DNA of 64,000 nucleotides from Sphingobium sp. TCM1 (GCF_001650725.1 NZ_LXVX01000005.1:1-64000); one strand, 5' to 3'; counted from the stretch's first letter, positions 8,870 through 17,922 are shown. Notes: a model not told the origin generated them from the letters alone. A program made the numbers and translations.

Positions 8870-8985
8870 GGATTCCGGGCTAGGGGCTTCGCACCGCGGA
8901 TGCAACGGGCCATCCGACCGGGCATGGAACGGAACGTCACGGGCGCGCGCCCTTCCGCTGCGCGCAAAGCCTGTTAAGAAGCGCC

Positions 8986-10155
8986 ATGCGCCTGCCCGGT
9001 CCCGATGAGCCATTCTGCCTGTTCGACGATGCGCGCCTGCGCGGCGCGGCGCCTGCGCGGCTGTATCGCGATCCGGTCGCCATCGTCGCCGCGCATGACA
9101 TTGCGCAGGTGCAGCCCGCGCTCGACCGCATCGCCGAGGCGCGCGAGGCGGGGCTGCACGTCGCGGGCTATATGCGTTATGAGGCCGGCCTGGCGCTGGA
9201 GGAGCGGCTGGCCCCCGTGGCGCGGAAGCGGGACCTGGGCGGTGCGCCGCTGCTGTGGTTCGGCCTGTATGAAGGGGTGCGGATGATCGCGCCGGGAGGA
9301 TTGCCGGAACTGCTGCCCGATGCCGCCGGGGCCACGGTCGGTCCGTTGCGGCCGCTGGTGGACGAGGCCGCCTATCGCATCGCCTTCGACCGGGTGCAGG
9401 ACTATATCCGCGCGGGCGACATCTATCAGGTCAACCTGACCTTCCCGTGCGAGGTCGCGCTGGCTGGCGACCCGATGGCGCTCTATGCGGCGATCCGTCC
9501 GCGCGCGGCGGCGGGCTATGGCGGCGTCATCCGGGATGGCGCGCGGACCATATTGTCCTTCTCGCCCGAACTTTTCTTCACCCAGGTGCGCGGCCAGCTG
9601 ACCGCGCGGCCTATGAAGGGCACGGCCGTCCGCGCCGCCGATGCGGACGAGGACGCCGCCAACGCCCGCTGGCTGGAGCAGGACGCCAAGCAGCGGGCCG
9701 AGAATCTGATGATCGTCGACCTGCTGCGCAACGATCTGTCGCGGGTATCGGCGGCAGGCAGCGTGACGGTGCCCGACCTGTTCAAGGTCGAGACCTATCC
9801 CACCGTCCACCAGCTGGTGTCGACGGTGCGCGCGCGGGTGCTGCCCGGCCTGTCTCCGGTCGACGTACTGCGCGTGCTGTTTCCCTGCGGGTCGATCACC
9901 GGCGCGCCCAAAGTGCGGGCGATGGAGATCATCGACGCGGTCGAGCCTTTCCCGCGCGGCGTCTATACCGGCGCGATGGGCTGGATCGATCCGGAGGGCG
10001 ACGCCGCCTTCAATGTTGCCATCCGCACGCTTTGCGTCGAAGAAGGGAGCGGAGTCGGTCGGCTGGGGCTGGGATCGGGCATCGTCGCGGACTCGGAAGG
10101 GGCAGCCGAATGGGCGGAGTGTCTGGCCAAGGGGCGCTTTCTCTCACTGGCGTGA
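8986..10155 (+). CDS. pabB: Aminodeoxychorismate synthase component I
   Basis: Converts chorismate plus ammonia (from a PabA glutaminase not in this window) to 4-amino-4-deoxychorismate for folate synthesis. The 389-residue protein has the chorismate-binding fold: AGDIYQVNLTFPC, the PabB-type RPMKGT with its conserved Lys, ENLMIVDLLRNDLSRV, TVHQLVSTV, LFPCGSITGAPKVRAMEIID and GVYTGAMGW. Anthranilate synthases lack the PxKGT lysine, so PabB is favoured over TrpE. It is followed 31 bases later by a PabC-like lyase gene, the next pathway step; in several relatives the two are fused. Confidence 0.9.
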   Translation: MRLPGPDEPFCLFDDARLRGAAPARLYRDPVAIVAAHDIAQVQPALDRIAEAREAGLHVAGYMRYEAGLALEERLAPVARKRDLGGAPLLWFGLYEGVRMIAPGGLPELLPDAAGATVGPLRPLVDEAAYRIAFDRVQDYIRAGDIYQVNLTFPCEVALAGDPMALYAAIRPRAAAGYGGVIRDGARTILSFSPELFFTQVRGQLTARPMKGTAVRAADADEDAANARWLEQDAKQRAENLMIVDLLRNDLSRVSAAGSVTVPDLFKVETYPTVHQLVSTVRARVLPGLSPVDVLRVLFPCGSITGAPKVRAMEIIDAVEPFPRGVYTGAMGWIDPEGDAAFNVAIRTLCVEEGSGVGRLGLGSGIVADSEGAAEWAECLAKGRFLSLA

Positions 10156-10186
10156 CGATGATGTGCAGGGGCTTGAAACAATAACG

Positions 10187-10810
10187 ATGTCTGTGGCTGA
10201 TGGACGGTTCGACCTGCTCGAAACCATGGCATTCGATCCCCATGACGGGATCAGGCTGCTCGAGCTGCATCTGGCGCGGTTGAAGGCCAGCGCCGACGCG
10301 CTGGGCTTCGCCTTTGATCGTCATAACGTGCGCAACGAGCTTCAGGCCGCCACCTTCCGCCTGCGCGGGGCGAGCCGGGTGCGGCTGCTGATCTCGCGCG
10401 GAGGGGCGCTGGCGATCGAGGTGCGCGACCATCGAAGCTGGCCGCAGGCGATCGTCCCGGTCGCCGTGGTGCCGCGCAATGCCCCGGCGGATGACCTGCG
10501 CCTCCTTCACAAGACCACCGATCGATCGCTCTATCGCGACGCGCTGACGCGCGGGGGAACCTATGAGGTGCTGATGACCGATGCGGCGGGCTATCTGACC
10601 GAGGGCAGCTTTTCCACCCTGTTCGTCGAGCGGGGCGACAAGCTGGTGACGCCGCCGCTGTCGCGCGGCTTGTTGCCCGGAATCCTGCGGCAGAGCCTGA
10701 TCGAGATGGGCGAGGCCGTGGAGGGCGACCTGCGTCCCCATGATCTGGAGGACGGCTTCTTCATCGGCAATGCGGCGCGGGGCATGGTCGCCGCGACATT
10801 GGCGCGCTGA
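10187..10810 (+). CDS. Aminotransferase class IV, probable 4-amino-4-deoxychorismate lyase
   Basis: A 207-residue fold-type IV PLP enzyme. The catalytic Lys lies in LLHKTTDRSLYR and the PLP-phosphate/Glu region in YLTEGSFSTLFV, followed by GLLPGILRQSLIE. Directly after pabB, it most likely eliminates pyruvate from aminodeoxychorismate to give 4-aminobenzoate (PabC role). D-amino-acid or branched-chain aminotransferases share the fold, so the assignment rests on context. ATG 10187 is chosen because the in-frame extension to 10013 lies inside pabB. The ribosome site is weak, which fits coupling to pabB. Confidence 0.8.
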   Translation: MSVADGRFDLLETMAFDPHDGIRLLELHLARLKASADALGFAFDRHNVRNELQAATFRLRGASRVRLLISRGGALAIEVRDHRSWPQAIVPVAVVPRNAPADDLRLLHKTTDRSLYRDALTRGGTYEVLMTDAAGYLTEGSFSTLFVERGDKLVTPPLSRGLLPGILRQSLIEMGEAVEGDLRPHDLEDGFFIGNAARGMVAATLAR

Positions 10811-11010
10811 TTGGGGCGCGATAGCCGCGCTATTCTGCCGTAAAGCCATTAACGCCTATCTGGCCGGTTGCCCCTGCGTCCGTTGCACACTAAGGGACGC
10901 CGCGTCCGCATATGTTGCGGGCGTTCAGGATTCCTTATTTTGGGTCGCGATTTTCGAGTCGGCGGGCTGTTTCGCCCGCTTCGAAATCGCTCTGGAGAAA
11001 GATTATTGCC

Positions 11011-12213
11011 ATGAGCCAGACTTCCGCTGCCCTCGGTCGCATCCAGCCGTCCGCCACGCTCGCCATGAGCGCCCGCGTGAACGCGCTCAAAGCCGATGGC
11101 GTGGACGTGATTGGCCTTTCGGCCGGCGAACCCGATTTCGACACGCCCGATTTCGTGAAGGAAGCCGGCATCGCCGCGATCCGCAACAACCTGACCCGCT
11201 ACACCGATGTGGACGGCACCGCCGACGTCAAGGAAGCCGTGGCCTTCAAGTTCAAGCGCGACAACGGCCTGACCTACAAGCGCAGCCAGATCAGCGTCAA
11301 TTCGGGCGGCAAGCATACACTGTTCAACGCGCTGGTCGCGACCGTCGATGTGGGCGATGAAGTCATCATCCCGGCCCCTTACTGGGTCAGCTATCCCGAC
11401 ATCGTGAACTTCGCGGGTGGGACCCCGGTGTTCATCGAAGGCCCGGCGAGCCAGGGCTACAAGATCACCGCCGCGCAGCTGGATGCCGCCATCACCCCGC
11501 GCACCAAGTGGGTGATGCTGAATTCGCCGTCCAACCCCAGCGGCGCGGCCTATTCGGCGGACGAGCTGAAGGCGCTGGCCGACGTGCTGCTGCGTCATCC
11601 GCATGTGCTGGTGATGACCGACGACATGTATGAGCATGTCTGGTACGCATCGACCCCGTTCGCTACCATCGCGCAGGTGTGCCCGGAACTCTATGACCGC
11701 ACGCTGACGGTCAATGGCTGCTCCAAGGCCTTTTCCATGACCGGCTGGCGCATCGGCTTCGCCGGCGGCCCGGAATGGATCATCAAGGCGATGAGCAAGC
11801 TCCAGTCGCAGTCGACCAGCAATCCCTGCTCGATCAGCCAGGCAGCCGCCGTCGCCGCGCTGACCGGGCCGCAGGATTTCCTTGAGGAGCGCAACGGCGT
11901 GTTCCGCAAGCGCCGCGACATGGTCGTCGCCATGCTGAACGACGCGCCGGGCCTGGATTGCCCGACCCCCGAAGGCGCCTTCTACGTCTATCCCGACGCC
12001 AGCGGCGTGATCGGCAAGACGACGCCCAAGGGCGCGGTCATCGACAGCGACGAGGCGCTGATCGGCTATTTCCTGGACGAAGCCAAGGTCGCCGCCGTCC
12101 ATGGCGCCGCCTTCGGCCTCTCGCCCGCCTTTCGCATCAGCTATGCGACCTCGGACGAGGTGCTGAAGAAGGCCTGCACGCGGATTCAGGAAGCCTGCGC
12201 CGCGCTGAAATAA
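11011..12213 (+). CDS. Pyridoxal-phosphate aspartate aminotransferase (class I/II)
   Basis: A 400-residue fold-type I aminotransferase interconverting aspartate/2-oxoglutarate and oxaloacetate/glutamate. Visible elements are LSAGEPDFDTPDFV, NSGGKHTLFNAL, PAPYWVSYPD, NSPSNPSGAAYS, the internal aldimine Lys in NGCSKAFSMTGWRIGF, and a substrate-carboxylate Arg in FRISYA near the C terminus. This is the AspC/AatA Igamma-type family usual in alphaproteobacteria; some members also use prephenate. Start ATG 11011 follows TGGAGAAAG. An upstream in-frame extension to 10912 has no ribosome site. A strong terminator follows at 12243. Confidence 0.93.
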   Translation: MSQTSAALGRIQPSATLAMSARVNALKADGVDVIGLSAGEPDFDTPDFVKEAGIAAIRNNLTRYTDVDGTADVKEAVAFKFKRDNGLTYKRSQISVNSGGKHTLFNALVATVDVGDEVIIPAPYWVSYPDIVNFAGGTPVFIEGPASQGYKITAAQLDAAITPRTKWVMLNSPSNPSGAAYSADELKALADVLLRHPHVLVMTDDMYEHVWYASTPFATIAQVCPELYDRTLTVNGCSKAFSMTGWRIGFAGGPEWIIKAMSKLQSQSTSNPCSISQAAAVAALTGPQDFLEERNGVFRKRRDMVVAMLNDAPGLDCPTPEGAFYVYPDASGVIGKTTPKGAVIDSDEALIGYFLDEAKVAAVHGAAFGLSPAFRISYATSDEVLKKACTRIQEACAALK

Positions 12214-12242
12214 GCCGGCGACGCTTCGCTGGGCGATGCAGG

Positions 12243-12270
12243 AAAAACCGGCGCGAAATCGCCGGTTTTT
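12243..12270 (+). terminator. Intrinsic terminator after the aspartate aminotransferase gene
   Basis: AAAAACCGGCG, 6-nt loop, CGCCGGTTTTT: an 11-bp perfect stem with a T run, 29 bases past the stop codon. The matching A run means it could also act on minus-strand transcription. Confidence 0.9.
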
Positions 12271-12451
12271 CTGTCCCGGCAAAAAATGGAAACGGTCTTT
12301 TTCCCCGCACGCCGTCTTGCGATTGTCGCAGGGCGGTCTATATGCCCGTTGCGTATAAAAACTGAATAACAGGCTTCGTTCGTCGTTCACCTGCCCACAT
12401 TGGTCGAAAGCTGCTCCCGCAGCCCGGACCGTTCAGTAAGGGGCAAGGCGC

Positions 12452-12661
12452 ATGGACATAGCCGGAGAGCCGGCACGACCGGCAGACTATGGTAGAAAGG
12501 CGTTGGCCATGATGGCGTTCCTCAAATCCGACCTGTTCCTGCGCTTCATGGGCGGGTTCGCGATCGGCGCTGTCGGCATGTTCCTGCTCCAGCCCGAAGA
12601 GCAGCCGGTGCTCAGCTCGACCGCGATCGCGGCGACCTCGACCCATGACGCGGCGCTCTAA
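12452..12661 (+). CDS. Small single-helix membrane protein upstream of msrA
   Basis: A 69-residue ORF with one hydrophobic helix (FLRFMGGFAIGAVGMFLL) and a polar Thr/Ser/Ala-rich tail. An internal ATG at 12509, preceded by AGAAAGG, would give 50 residues starting MMAFLKSDLF and may be the true start; the upstream ATG has AAGGGGCAAGG before it. Its end overlaps the msrA start by 17 bases, implying coupled translation. The family is not recognised; it probably sits in the inner membrane. Confidence 0.6.
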   Translation: MDIAGEPARPADYGRKALAMMAFLKSDLFLRFMGGFAIGAVGMFLLQPEEQPVLSSTAIAATSTHDAAL

Positions 12662-13319
12662 GGCTCCGTTCCTTCTTTTCCTCGCGGCGCTTGCCGCCGC
12701 TTCCCCGCTGCACGCCGAACGCGCCGTCCAGGCGCCTGTCCCCAAGGTGGATGCCGCGCCCTCGCGCCGGCTGGAAACGGCGGTTTTCGCTGGCGGCTGC
12801 TATTGGGGCGTCGAGGGGGTATTCTCCCACGTCAAAGGCGTCCAGCTCGCCGTATCGGGCTTTGCCGGTGGTCCCAAGGGCCGCCGGGTCGACTATGCGG
12901 CCGTGAGCGGCGGCGATACCGGCTTTGCCGAAGCGGTCCGCGTCACCTATGACCCGGCCCAGATCAGCTATGGCAGCCTGCTCCGCATCTTTTTTTCGGT
13001 GATCGCCGATCCCACCACGCTCAATCATCAGGGGCCGGACCATGGCACCCAATATCGCAGCGCGCTCTTCCCGCTGAATGGGGAGCAGGAGCGGGCGGCG
13101 CGGGCCTATCTGGTCCAGCTCGGCCAGTCCGGCCTGTGGCGCGACCCGATCGTGACGCGGGTGGAGCCGTTTGCCGGCTTCCAGGATGCAGGGCGCGACC
13201 ATCAGGACTTCATGCGCAAGAACCCGCTGCATCCCTATATCCTGCGCTGGGACAAGCCCAAGCTGGCGGCCTTGCGGTCGATGTTCCCGGCGCAGTATCG
13301 GGACAAACCGTCGGCCTGA
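12645..13319 (+). CDS. msrA: Exported peptide-methionine (S)-S-oxide reductase
   Basis: Reduces methionine-S-sulfoxide in oxidised proteins. The 224-residue protein contains the catalytic GGCYWGVE (Cys52; the family usually has GCFWG), VSGFAGG, the substrate region TLNHQGPDHGTQYRSALF, and a C-terminal AGRDHQDFMRKNPLHPYI. An N-terminal signal peptide (to about SPLHA) indicates a periplasmic form, unlike the cytoplasmic enzyme of many bacteria. It overlaps the preceding small membrane-protein gene, so the two are likely cotranscribed. A resolving Cys near the C terminus is not evident. Confidence 0.92.
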   Translation: MTRRSKAPFLLFLAALAAASPLHAERAVQAPVPKVDAAPSRRLETAVFAGGCYWGVEGVFSHVKGVQLAVSGFAGGPKGRRVDYAAVSGGDTGFAEAVRVTYDPAQISYGSLLRIFFSVIADPTTLNHQGPDHGTQYRSALFPLNGEQERAARAYLVQLGQSGLWRDPIVTRVEPFAGFQDAGRDHQDFMRKNPLHPYILRWDKPKLAALRSMFPAQYRDKPSA

Positions 13320-13399
13320 CCCGACCGCGCGTTTCTGCCAGCTTGTCTTCGCCGCCCGGCTGCCTACCTCCTGGTCCTCACATGATAAGGAGCATCCCG

Positions 13400-14515
13400 A
13401 TGGGCGACACGCGCGGCCTCAAGATCCTGTCCACCTTGGCCGAGGATGGCCGGTTGACGGTCGAACTGGCCGAGGAAAGCCTGCCGCCGCCCACCGGGCA
13501 TGAGCTATTGGTCCGGGTCGAGGCCGCGCCGATCAACCCGTCCGACCTTGGCCTGCTGTTCGGCCCGGCCGATGTCGGGAATGCGGATTACGGCGAGGGC
13601 CGGATCGTGGCGCAGATGCCCGATGCTGCGCGCCGCGCCCTGGCCGCACGGATCGGGCAGGCGATGGCGGTCGGTAACGAGGGTGCGGGGACGGTCATCG
13701 CGGCCGGCGATGCCCCCGAGGCGCAGGCGCTGATCGGCAAGCTGGTGACATGCGTGCCGGGCGGCATGTTCGCGCAATATCGGCTGGTCGATGCACGATC
13801 CGTCATGGCGTTGCCGGATGGGGCGAGCGCGGAGCAGGGCGCATCCGCCTTCGTCAATCCCATGACCGCGCTGGGCTTTGTCGAAACGATGCGGCGTGAC
13901 GGGCACAAGGCGATCGTCCACACCGCCGCCGCGTCCAACCTCGGCCAGATGCTGGTGCGTATCTGCCGGGAGGACCAGATCCCGCTGGTCAATATCGTCC
14001 GCAGCCAGGCGCAGGCGGAAACGCTGAAGGCGCTGGGGGCCGAGCATGTGCTGGACAGTTCGCGCGAGGATTTTCGGGCGCAGCTCCAGTCCGCGATCGA
14101 GGCGACCGGGGCCACCATCGCCTTCGACGCGATCGGCGGCGGTGCGCTGGTGGGCCAGATCCTGCACGCGATGGAGCAGGCTGCCAGCAAGAACGGCGCC
14201 TATAGCCGCTATGGTTCCGGCACGCTCAAGCAGGCTTATATCTATGGCGCGCTCGACATGGCGCCGACGATCCTCAACCGCAGCTTCGGTTTCAGCTGGA
14301 CCGTGGGGGGCTGGCTGCTCTTCCCCTTCCTCCAGCGTGCGGGCGGAGAGACGGTGGAGCGGATGCGCCAGCGGGTGCGCGCCAATCTCACCACCACCTT
14401 CGCCAGCCCCTACAAGGCGCGACTCTCGCTCGAGGACGCGCTGACGCGGGACGCGGTGCTGGCCTACAATGCGCGGCGCACGGGGGAGAAATATCTGATC
14501 GTCCCGAACGGCTAG
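13400..14515 (+). CDS. Zinc-free medium-chain (MDR) alcohol dehydrogenase/quinone reductase family
   Basis: A 371-residue MDR-superfamily oxidoreductase: GHELLVRVEAAPINPSDLGLLFGPAD is the GroES-like segment, and VHTAAASNLGQMLVRICREDQIPLVNIVRS is the NAD(P)H-binding Rossmann region. Catalytic-zinc ligands typical of alcohol dehydrogenases are absent, placing it nearer quinone-oxidoreductase or enoyl-reductase types. The substrate is unknown. ATG 13400 is selected because ATAAGGAG precedes it; the ATG at 13382 overlaps that ribosome site and the longer ORF back to 13136 runs inside msrA. Confidence 0.82.
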   Translation: MGDTRGLKILSTLAEDGRLTVELAEESLPPPTGHELLVRVEAAPINPSDLGLLFGPADVGNADYGEGRIVAQMPDAARRALAARIGQAMAVGNEGAGTVIAAGDAPEAQALIGKLVTCVPGGMFAQYRLVDARSVMALPDGASAEQGASAFVNPMTALGFVETMRRDGHKAIVHTAAASNLGQMLVRICREDQIPLVNIVRSQAQAETLKALGAEHVLDSSREDFRAQLQSAIEATGATIAFDAIGGGALVGQILHAMEQAASKNGAYSRYGSGTLKQAYIYGALDMAPTILNRSFGFSWTVGGWLLFPFLQRAGGETVERMRQRVRANLTTTFASPYKARLSLEDALTRDAVLAYNARRTGEKYLIVPNG

Positions 14516-14625
14516 GCCCGGGACTCGGGGTGGCCGCTTGGGAAAGCCGAAGTTTTCCGGTCCACCCCTTGCTGGCAAGGTGGCCGCCGCGCCATGCGGA
14601 GGGTGCGCCATCTGCGCCGCGCAAG

Positions 14626-14656
14626 AAAAAGGGCGGCCACCCGAAGGCGCCGCCCC
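14626..14656 (-). terminator. Intrinsic terminator of the rplJL transcript
   Basis: On the minus strand a GGGCGGC...GCCGCCC stem with an 11-nt loop is followed by TTTTT, about 63 bases beyond the rplL stop codon. Confidence 0.85.
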
Positions 14657-14718
14657 ATTCTCCGGCTGGAACCGGATCGGTTCGCCTCGCGAGCTTTTCT
14701 GCCGCGAGGCGGAGCCGA

Positions 14719-15093
14719 TTACTTCAGCTCGACGGTGGCGCCGGCTTCTTCCAGCTGCTTCTTGATCTTCTCGGCTTCGTCCTTGTTCACGCCTTCCTTG
14801 ACGGCCTTCGGAGCGCCTTCGACCAGAGCCTTGGCTTCGGTCAGGCCCAGGCCGGTGATGGCGCGGACTTCCTTGATGACGTTGATCTTCTTGCCGCCGT
14901 CGCCGGTCAGGACGACGTCGAATTCGGTCTGCTCTTCAGCGGCCGGAGCGGCAGCGGCAGCGGCCGGGCCGGCGACGGCGACGGCAGCGGCGGCCGAAAC
15001 GCCCCACTTTTCTTCCAGAGCCTTCGACAGCTCAGCGGCTTCGAGGACGGTGAGGGCCGAAAGCTGATCGACCAGAGCGTTGATGTCTGCCAT
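14719..15093 (-). CDS. rplL: 50S ribosomal protein L7/L12
   Basis: Forms the flexible ribosomal stalk that recruits translation GTPases. The 124-residue sequence has the N-terminal dimerisation domain ([32 protein letters not shown]), an Ala/Pro hinge (about 35-52) and the C-terminal domain [22 protein letters not shown]...[12 protein letters not shown]. It follows rplJ after 69 bases and shares its transcript. The terminator at 14626 closes the operon; rpoB does not follow, which differs from the common arrangement. Confidence 0.98.
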   Translation of the reverse strand: MADINALVDQLSALTVLEAAELSKALEEKWGVSAAAAVAVAGPAAAAAAPAAEEQTEFDVVLTGDGGKKINVIKEVRAITGLGLTEAKALVEGAPKAVKEGVNKDEAEKIKKQLEEAGATVELK

Positions 15094-15162
15094 TTGTCAA
15101 TTTCCTTATATGGGGCGATGCGCCCCGTCAGATGAGGGTCAAAAAATCGGATGGGGAACGGC

Positions 15163-15678
15163 TCAGGCCGCTTCCTTCTCCGCATAGGCGTTGAAGACAC
15201 GCGCGAGCTGCGCGGCCGGCGCCTGGGTGACGGTTGCGAGCTTGGTAGCCGGGGCGACCAGAAGGCCGACCAGCTTCGCACGCAGTTCATCCAGCGACGG
15301 CATCGACGCCAGGGCCTTGACGCCCTCCGCATCGAGCAGCATTTCGCCCATCGCGCCGCCAACGATCTCGATCTTGTCGTTGGTCTTCGCGAATTCGACC
15401 GCAACCTTGGCGGCTGCGACCGGGTCGGCCGAGGTGGCGAGGCCGACGGGGCCGGTCAGCAGGTCGCTGATCGAGCCGTAGGCGGTGCCATCAAGGGCGA
15501 TACGGGCGAGGCGGTTCTTCGTAACCTTGTAGGACGCACCGGCTTCGCGCATCTTCTGGCGCAGGACGGTCGACTGGGCGACGGTCATGCCGAGGTTGCG
15601 GGTCACGACGACCACGCCAACTTCTGCCAGCTCTGCGTTCAGCGCGGAAACGACCTCAGCTTTCTGATTACGATCCAT
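15163..15678 (-). CDS. rplJ: 50S ribosomal protein L10
   Basis: L10 anchors L7/L12 dimers to the ribosome and, with L7/L12, classically represses its own operon by binding the mRNA leader. The 171-residue protein begins MDRNQKAEVVSALN and contains VVVVTRNLGMTVAQ, YKVTKNRLARIAL and the C-terminal L12-binding helix. ATG 15678 is chosen over an ATG at 15696 because GGAG lies eight bases before it. A structured leader precedes it. Confidence 0.97.
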   Translation of the reverse strand: MDRNQKAEVVSALNAELAEVGVVVVTRNLGMTVAQSTVLRQKMREAGASYKVTKNRLARIALDGTAYGSISDLLTGPVGLATSADPVAAAKVAVEFAKTNDKIEIVGGAMGEMLLDAEGVKALASMPSLDELRAKLVGLLVAPATKLATVTQAPAAQLARVFNAYAEKEAA

Positions 15679-15960
15679 GCCATTACTCCACTTCATGTCC
15701 GCCGACTTGGCATCGGCGAACGACTAAAACCCGGGCGTTGCGGCCCGGGGCACCAAGTCCGAAGGGGAGAGATCGACTGGCCCGCGCCCAAAAGGAAACA
15801 GGCAGACCCGAATCGGACGCAGGCGCCCGTTCGGTGAAGAACTTTTCCCCGTCTAGGCTGGACATTAAGAAGGGCATATTCCCTTCCCCAGCTGTCTCGG
15901 ACGGAAGACCGCCGGCATTGCTGCCGGGGTCCGCTGGGCGGCCCTTAGTCGAAAGGGCAC
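15679..15960 (-). promoter_or_regulatory. Structured rplJ leader (probable L10/L12 autoregulatory region)
   Basis: The space between motB and rplJ holds no gene. Read on the minus strand it contains several short perfect hairpins: GCCCTT/AAGGGC near 15950, CCGGCA-GCAA-TGCCGG near 15920, AAGGG/CCCTT near 15875, and the strong hairpin at 15726-15749. This fits a ribosomal-protein leader bound by L10-L12. The promoter must lie upstream of it; GTGACA-N17-TAAGGG around 15950-15980 is only a weak candidate. Confidence 0.5.
15726..15749 (-). terminator. Attenuator-like hairpin just before rplJ
   Basis: On the minus strand CCCGGGC, 6-nt loop, GCCCGGG is followed by TTTT, ending about 48 bases before the rplJ ATG. 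Its position in the leader suggests transcription attenuation. It could alternatively end motAB read-through. Confidence 0.55.
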
Positions 15961-16005
15961 CCTATGTCACGCGGAATTTGCGCGCCTTGACGCCGTTTCC
16001 GGGCG

Positions 16006-17055
16006 TCAATGCTTGCCCGGCTTGCTCGACGTGCCGGGCGCGCTGGGGTTGATGAGCGCCGCGCCGGCGGGCAGGCCGGTGCCGCCCATGTCGAGTTTCG
16101 TCGCCTGTTCCCGCGCCACGCGCATTGGGTCGTCGCGTTCCTTGATCGCCGCCTTGGTCGGTGCGTCCATCTCTTCGTCGCCGGCGTCGTTGCCGCCGCG
16201 GCTCCAGCCCAGGATGATCGACATGCGCCGGTTGCGCGGGTCATAGGCGTCGGCCTTCATGAAAGGCTCGCGGTCGGCCACGCCCTCGATCCGGGCGAAG
16301 CGGTCATTGCCGATGCCGGTATCGGCAAGCGCCTGGCGCGTGGCTTCGGCGCGGGCGGAGGAGAGGCGCCAATTGTTCATCGTGCGACCCGCCGCATAGG
16401 GCAGGGCGTCAGTATGGCCGCGCACGATCAGGGCGTTGGGCATGGTCTGGAGGACGGTGGCGACTTCGCTCACCAGCGTGCGCGCTTCGGGCAGCAGCCG
16501 GTCGGTGCCCATCGCGAACATCGCGAAATCAGCCTCGTCGATCAGGTCGATGCGCAACCCTTCGCGGGTTTCGGTGAAGCGCACATTCTTGCGCAGCTTG
16601 CCCAGCCCCTTGCGCATCATACGCTCTTCCAGGCTCTTCTTGATCGATTCGAACTTCTGCCGGTCGGCGGCGCGCATCGCCTTGCCACCCTGGTCCTTGG
16701 TGCCGGTCGCATCGCGCGGGATGGTGATGGAAAGATTGCCCTGGCCGCCGGTGGTCGGGTAATTTTCCTTGCCCGTCAGGCTGTCGCCGCCCAACAGGCC
16801 GGTCGAACCCGCCGACGCCATCTTCAATTCGACCAGCGTAGGCGTGAAATAGTCGGCCAGCGCCTTGCGCTGCTTTTCGGTGGTCGCGCCCAGCAGCCAC
16901 ATCAGCAGGAAGAAGGCCATCATCGCGGTCACGAAGTCGGCATAGGCGACCTTCCAGGCACCGCCATGATGACCGCCATGGCCATCGACGATGATCTTCT
17001 TGACGATGATCGGCCGCGGTTCCGGCTCGTTCGCGCCGCGCTTCTTGTCCGCCAT
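16006..17055 (-). CDS. motB: Flagellar stator protein MotB
   Basis: The peptidoglycan-anchored half of the proton-driven stator. Of 349 residues, one membrane helix (about 36-55) carries the proton-binding Asp40 in VAYADFVTAMMAFFLLMWLL. The periplasmic C-terminal OmpA-like domain (about 180-310) shows VRGHTDALPY, NNWRLSSARAEATRQAL and DPRNRRMSIIL, the residues that bind peptidoglycan. A low-complexity tail of about 45 residues extends beyond the usual end. It follows motA by three bases and is cotranscribed from the sigma28 promoter at 17996. Confidence 0.95.
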   Translation of the reverse strand: MADKKRGANEPEPRPIIVKKIIVDGHGGHHGGAWKVAYADFVTAMMAFFLLMWLLGATTEKQRKALADYFTPTLVELKMASAGSTGLLGGDSLTGKENYPTTGGQGNLSITIPRDATGTKDQGGKAMRAADRQKFESIKKSLEERMMRKGLGKLRKNVRFTETREGLRIDLIDEADFAMFAMGTDRLLPEARTLVSEVATVLQTMPNALIVRGHTDALPYAAGRTMNNWRLSSARAEATRQALADTGIGNDRFARIEGVADREPFMKADAYDPRNRRMSIILGWSRGGNDAGDEEMDAPTKAAIKERDDPMRVAREQATKLDMGGTGLPAGAALINPSAPGTSSKPGKH

Positions 17056-17058
17056 GGC

Positions 17059-17922
17059 TTATTTGCCCCTCATGCCGTCGAACACCTCGGCGAAGGCCGG
17101 CTGGTTCGCATGGGTCAGGCTGGAGCGCGCGGCCTCGATCACCAGCGGCTGCGGGTGGCCGTGCAGCGAGGCGATGATGATCTGCTTGACCACATGATAG
17201 ATGGCGCCATCGGCCTCGATCACGCTGCGGCACCGATTGGCGAAGGGGTTGACCATGCCATAGGCGAGCAGCACGCCGAGGAAGGTGCCGACCAGCGCCG
17301 AGCCGATCATCGCACCCAGGATCGCGGGCGGCTGGTCGATCGACCCCATGGTCTTGACCACGCCCAGCACTGCCGCGACGATGCCCAGTGCGGGCAGCGC
17401 GTCGGCCAGCCCCTGGAGATTGTCGGCGGGCTTGATCGCTTCGTGATGATGGGTCTTGAGGCTGTTGTCCATCACCTCCTCGACCGCGTGCGGATCGAGC
17501 GTGCCCGACGAGACGACGACCAGGCGCAGCGTGTCGCTGATCAGGTGGATCAGCGTCTTGTCCTTCATCAGCCTGGGATATTCGGAGAAGATGGTCGAGC
17601 TGCCCGGATCCTCGATATGGGGTTCGAGCGCCACCGGCCCTTCGACCCGCAGCGTCTTCATCAGCTTGCTGACCAGGAAGATGCAGTCGAGAAAATCCTG
17701 CTTCTTGTATTGCGGCCCCTTGAACACCTTGGCCAGGCCCCCGCCCAGCGCCTTCAGGTCCGCGCCCGAATTGCCGATGATCAGCGCGCCGACAGCCGCG
17801 CCGCCGATGATGAGCATTTCGTGCGGCAGGGCATGGAGCACCGGGCCGATGTCGCCGCCGGTGAAGATGAAGCCGCCGAACACCATCACGATGAGCACGA
17901 CGAGGCCGATGACTGCGAACAT
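17059..17922 (-). CDS. motA: Flagellar motor stator protein MotA
   Basis: The proton-channel and torque-generating half of the stator. The 287-residue length and E. coli-type MotA motifs are present: N-terminal helices (FAVIGLVVLIVMVFGGFIF and an EMLIIGGAAVGALII helix), a large cytoplasmic loop, then ALPALGIVAAVLGVVKTMG and ALVGTFLGVLLAYGMVNPFANR. First gene of a motAB operon; a sigma28 promoter lies 74-101 bases upstream. This is the canonical stator, distinct from the shorter pair at 26610-27784. Confidence 0.95.
   Translation of the reverse strand: MFAVIGLVVLIVMVFGGFIFTGGDIGPVLHALPHEMLIIGGAAVGALIIGNSGADLKALGGGLAKVFKGPQYKKQDFLDCIFLVSKLMKTLRVEGPVALEPHIEDPGSSTIFSEYPRLMKDKTLIHLISDTLRLVVVSSGTLDPHAVEEVMDNSLKTHHHEAIKPADNLQGLADALPALGIVAAVLGVVKTMGSIDQPPAILGAMIGSALVGTFLGVLLAYGMVNPFANRCRSVIEADGAIYHVVKQIIIASLHGHPQPLVIEAARSSLTHANQPAFAEVFDGMRGK

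Noticed and set aside
13136..13399. N-terminal extension of the MDR dehydrogenase
   Set aside because: This in-frame stretch lies in msrA and an intergenic segment; AAGGAG just before ATG 13400 fixes the start.
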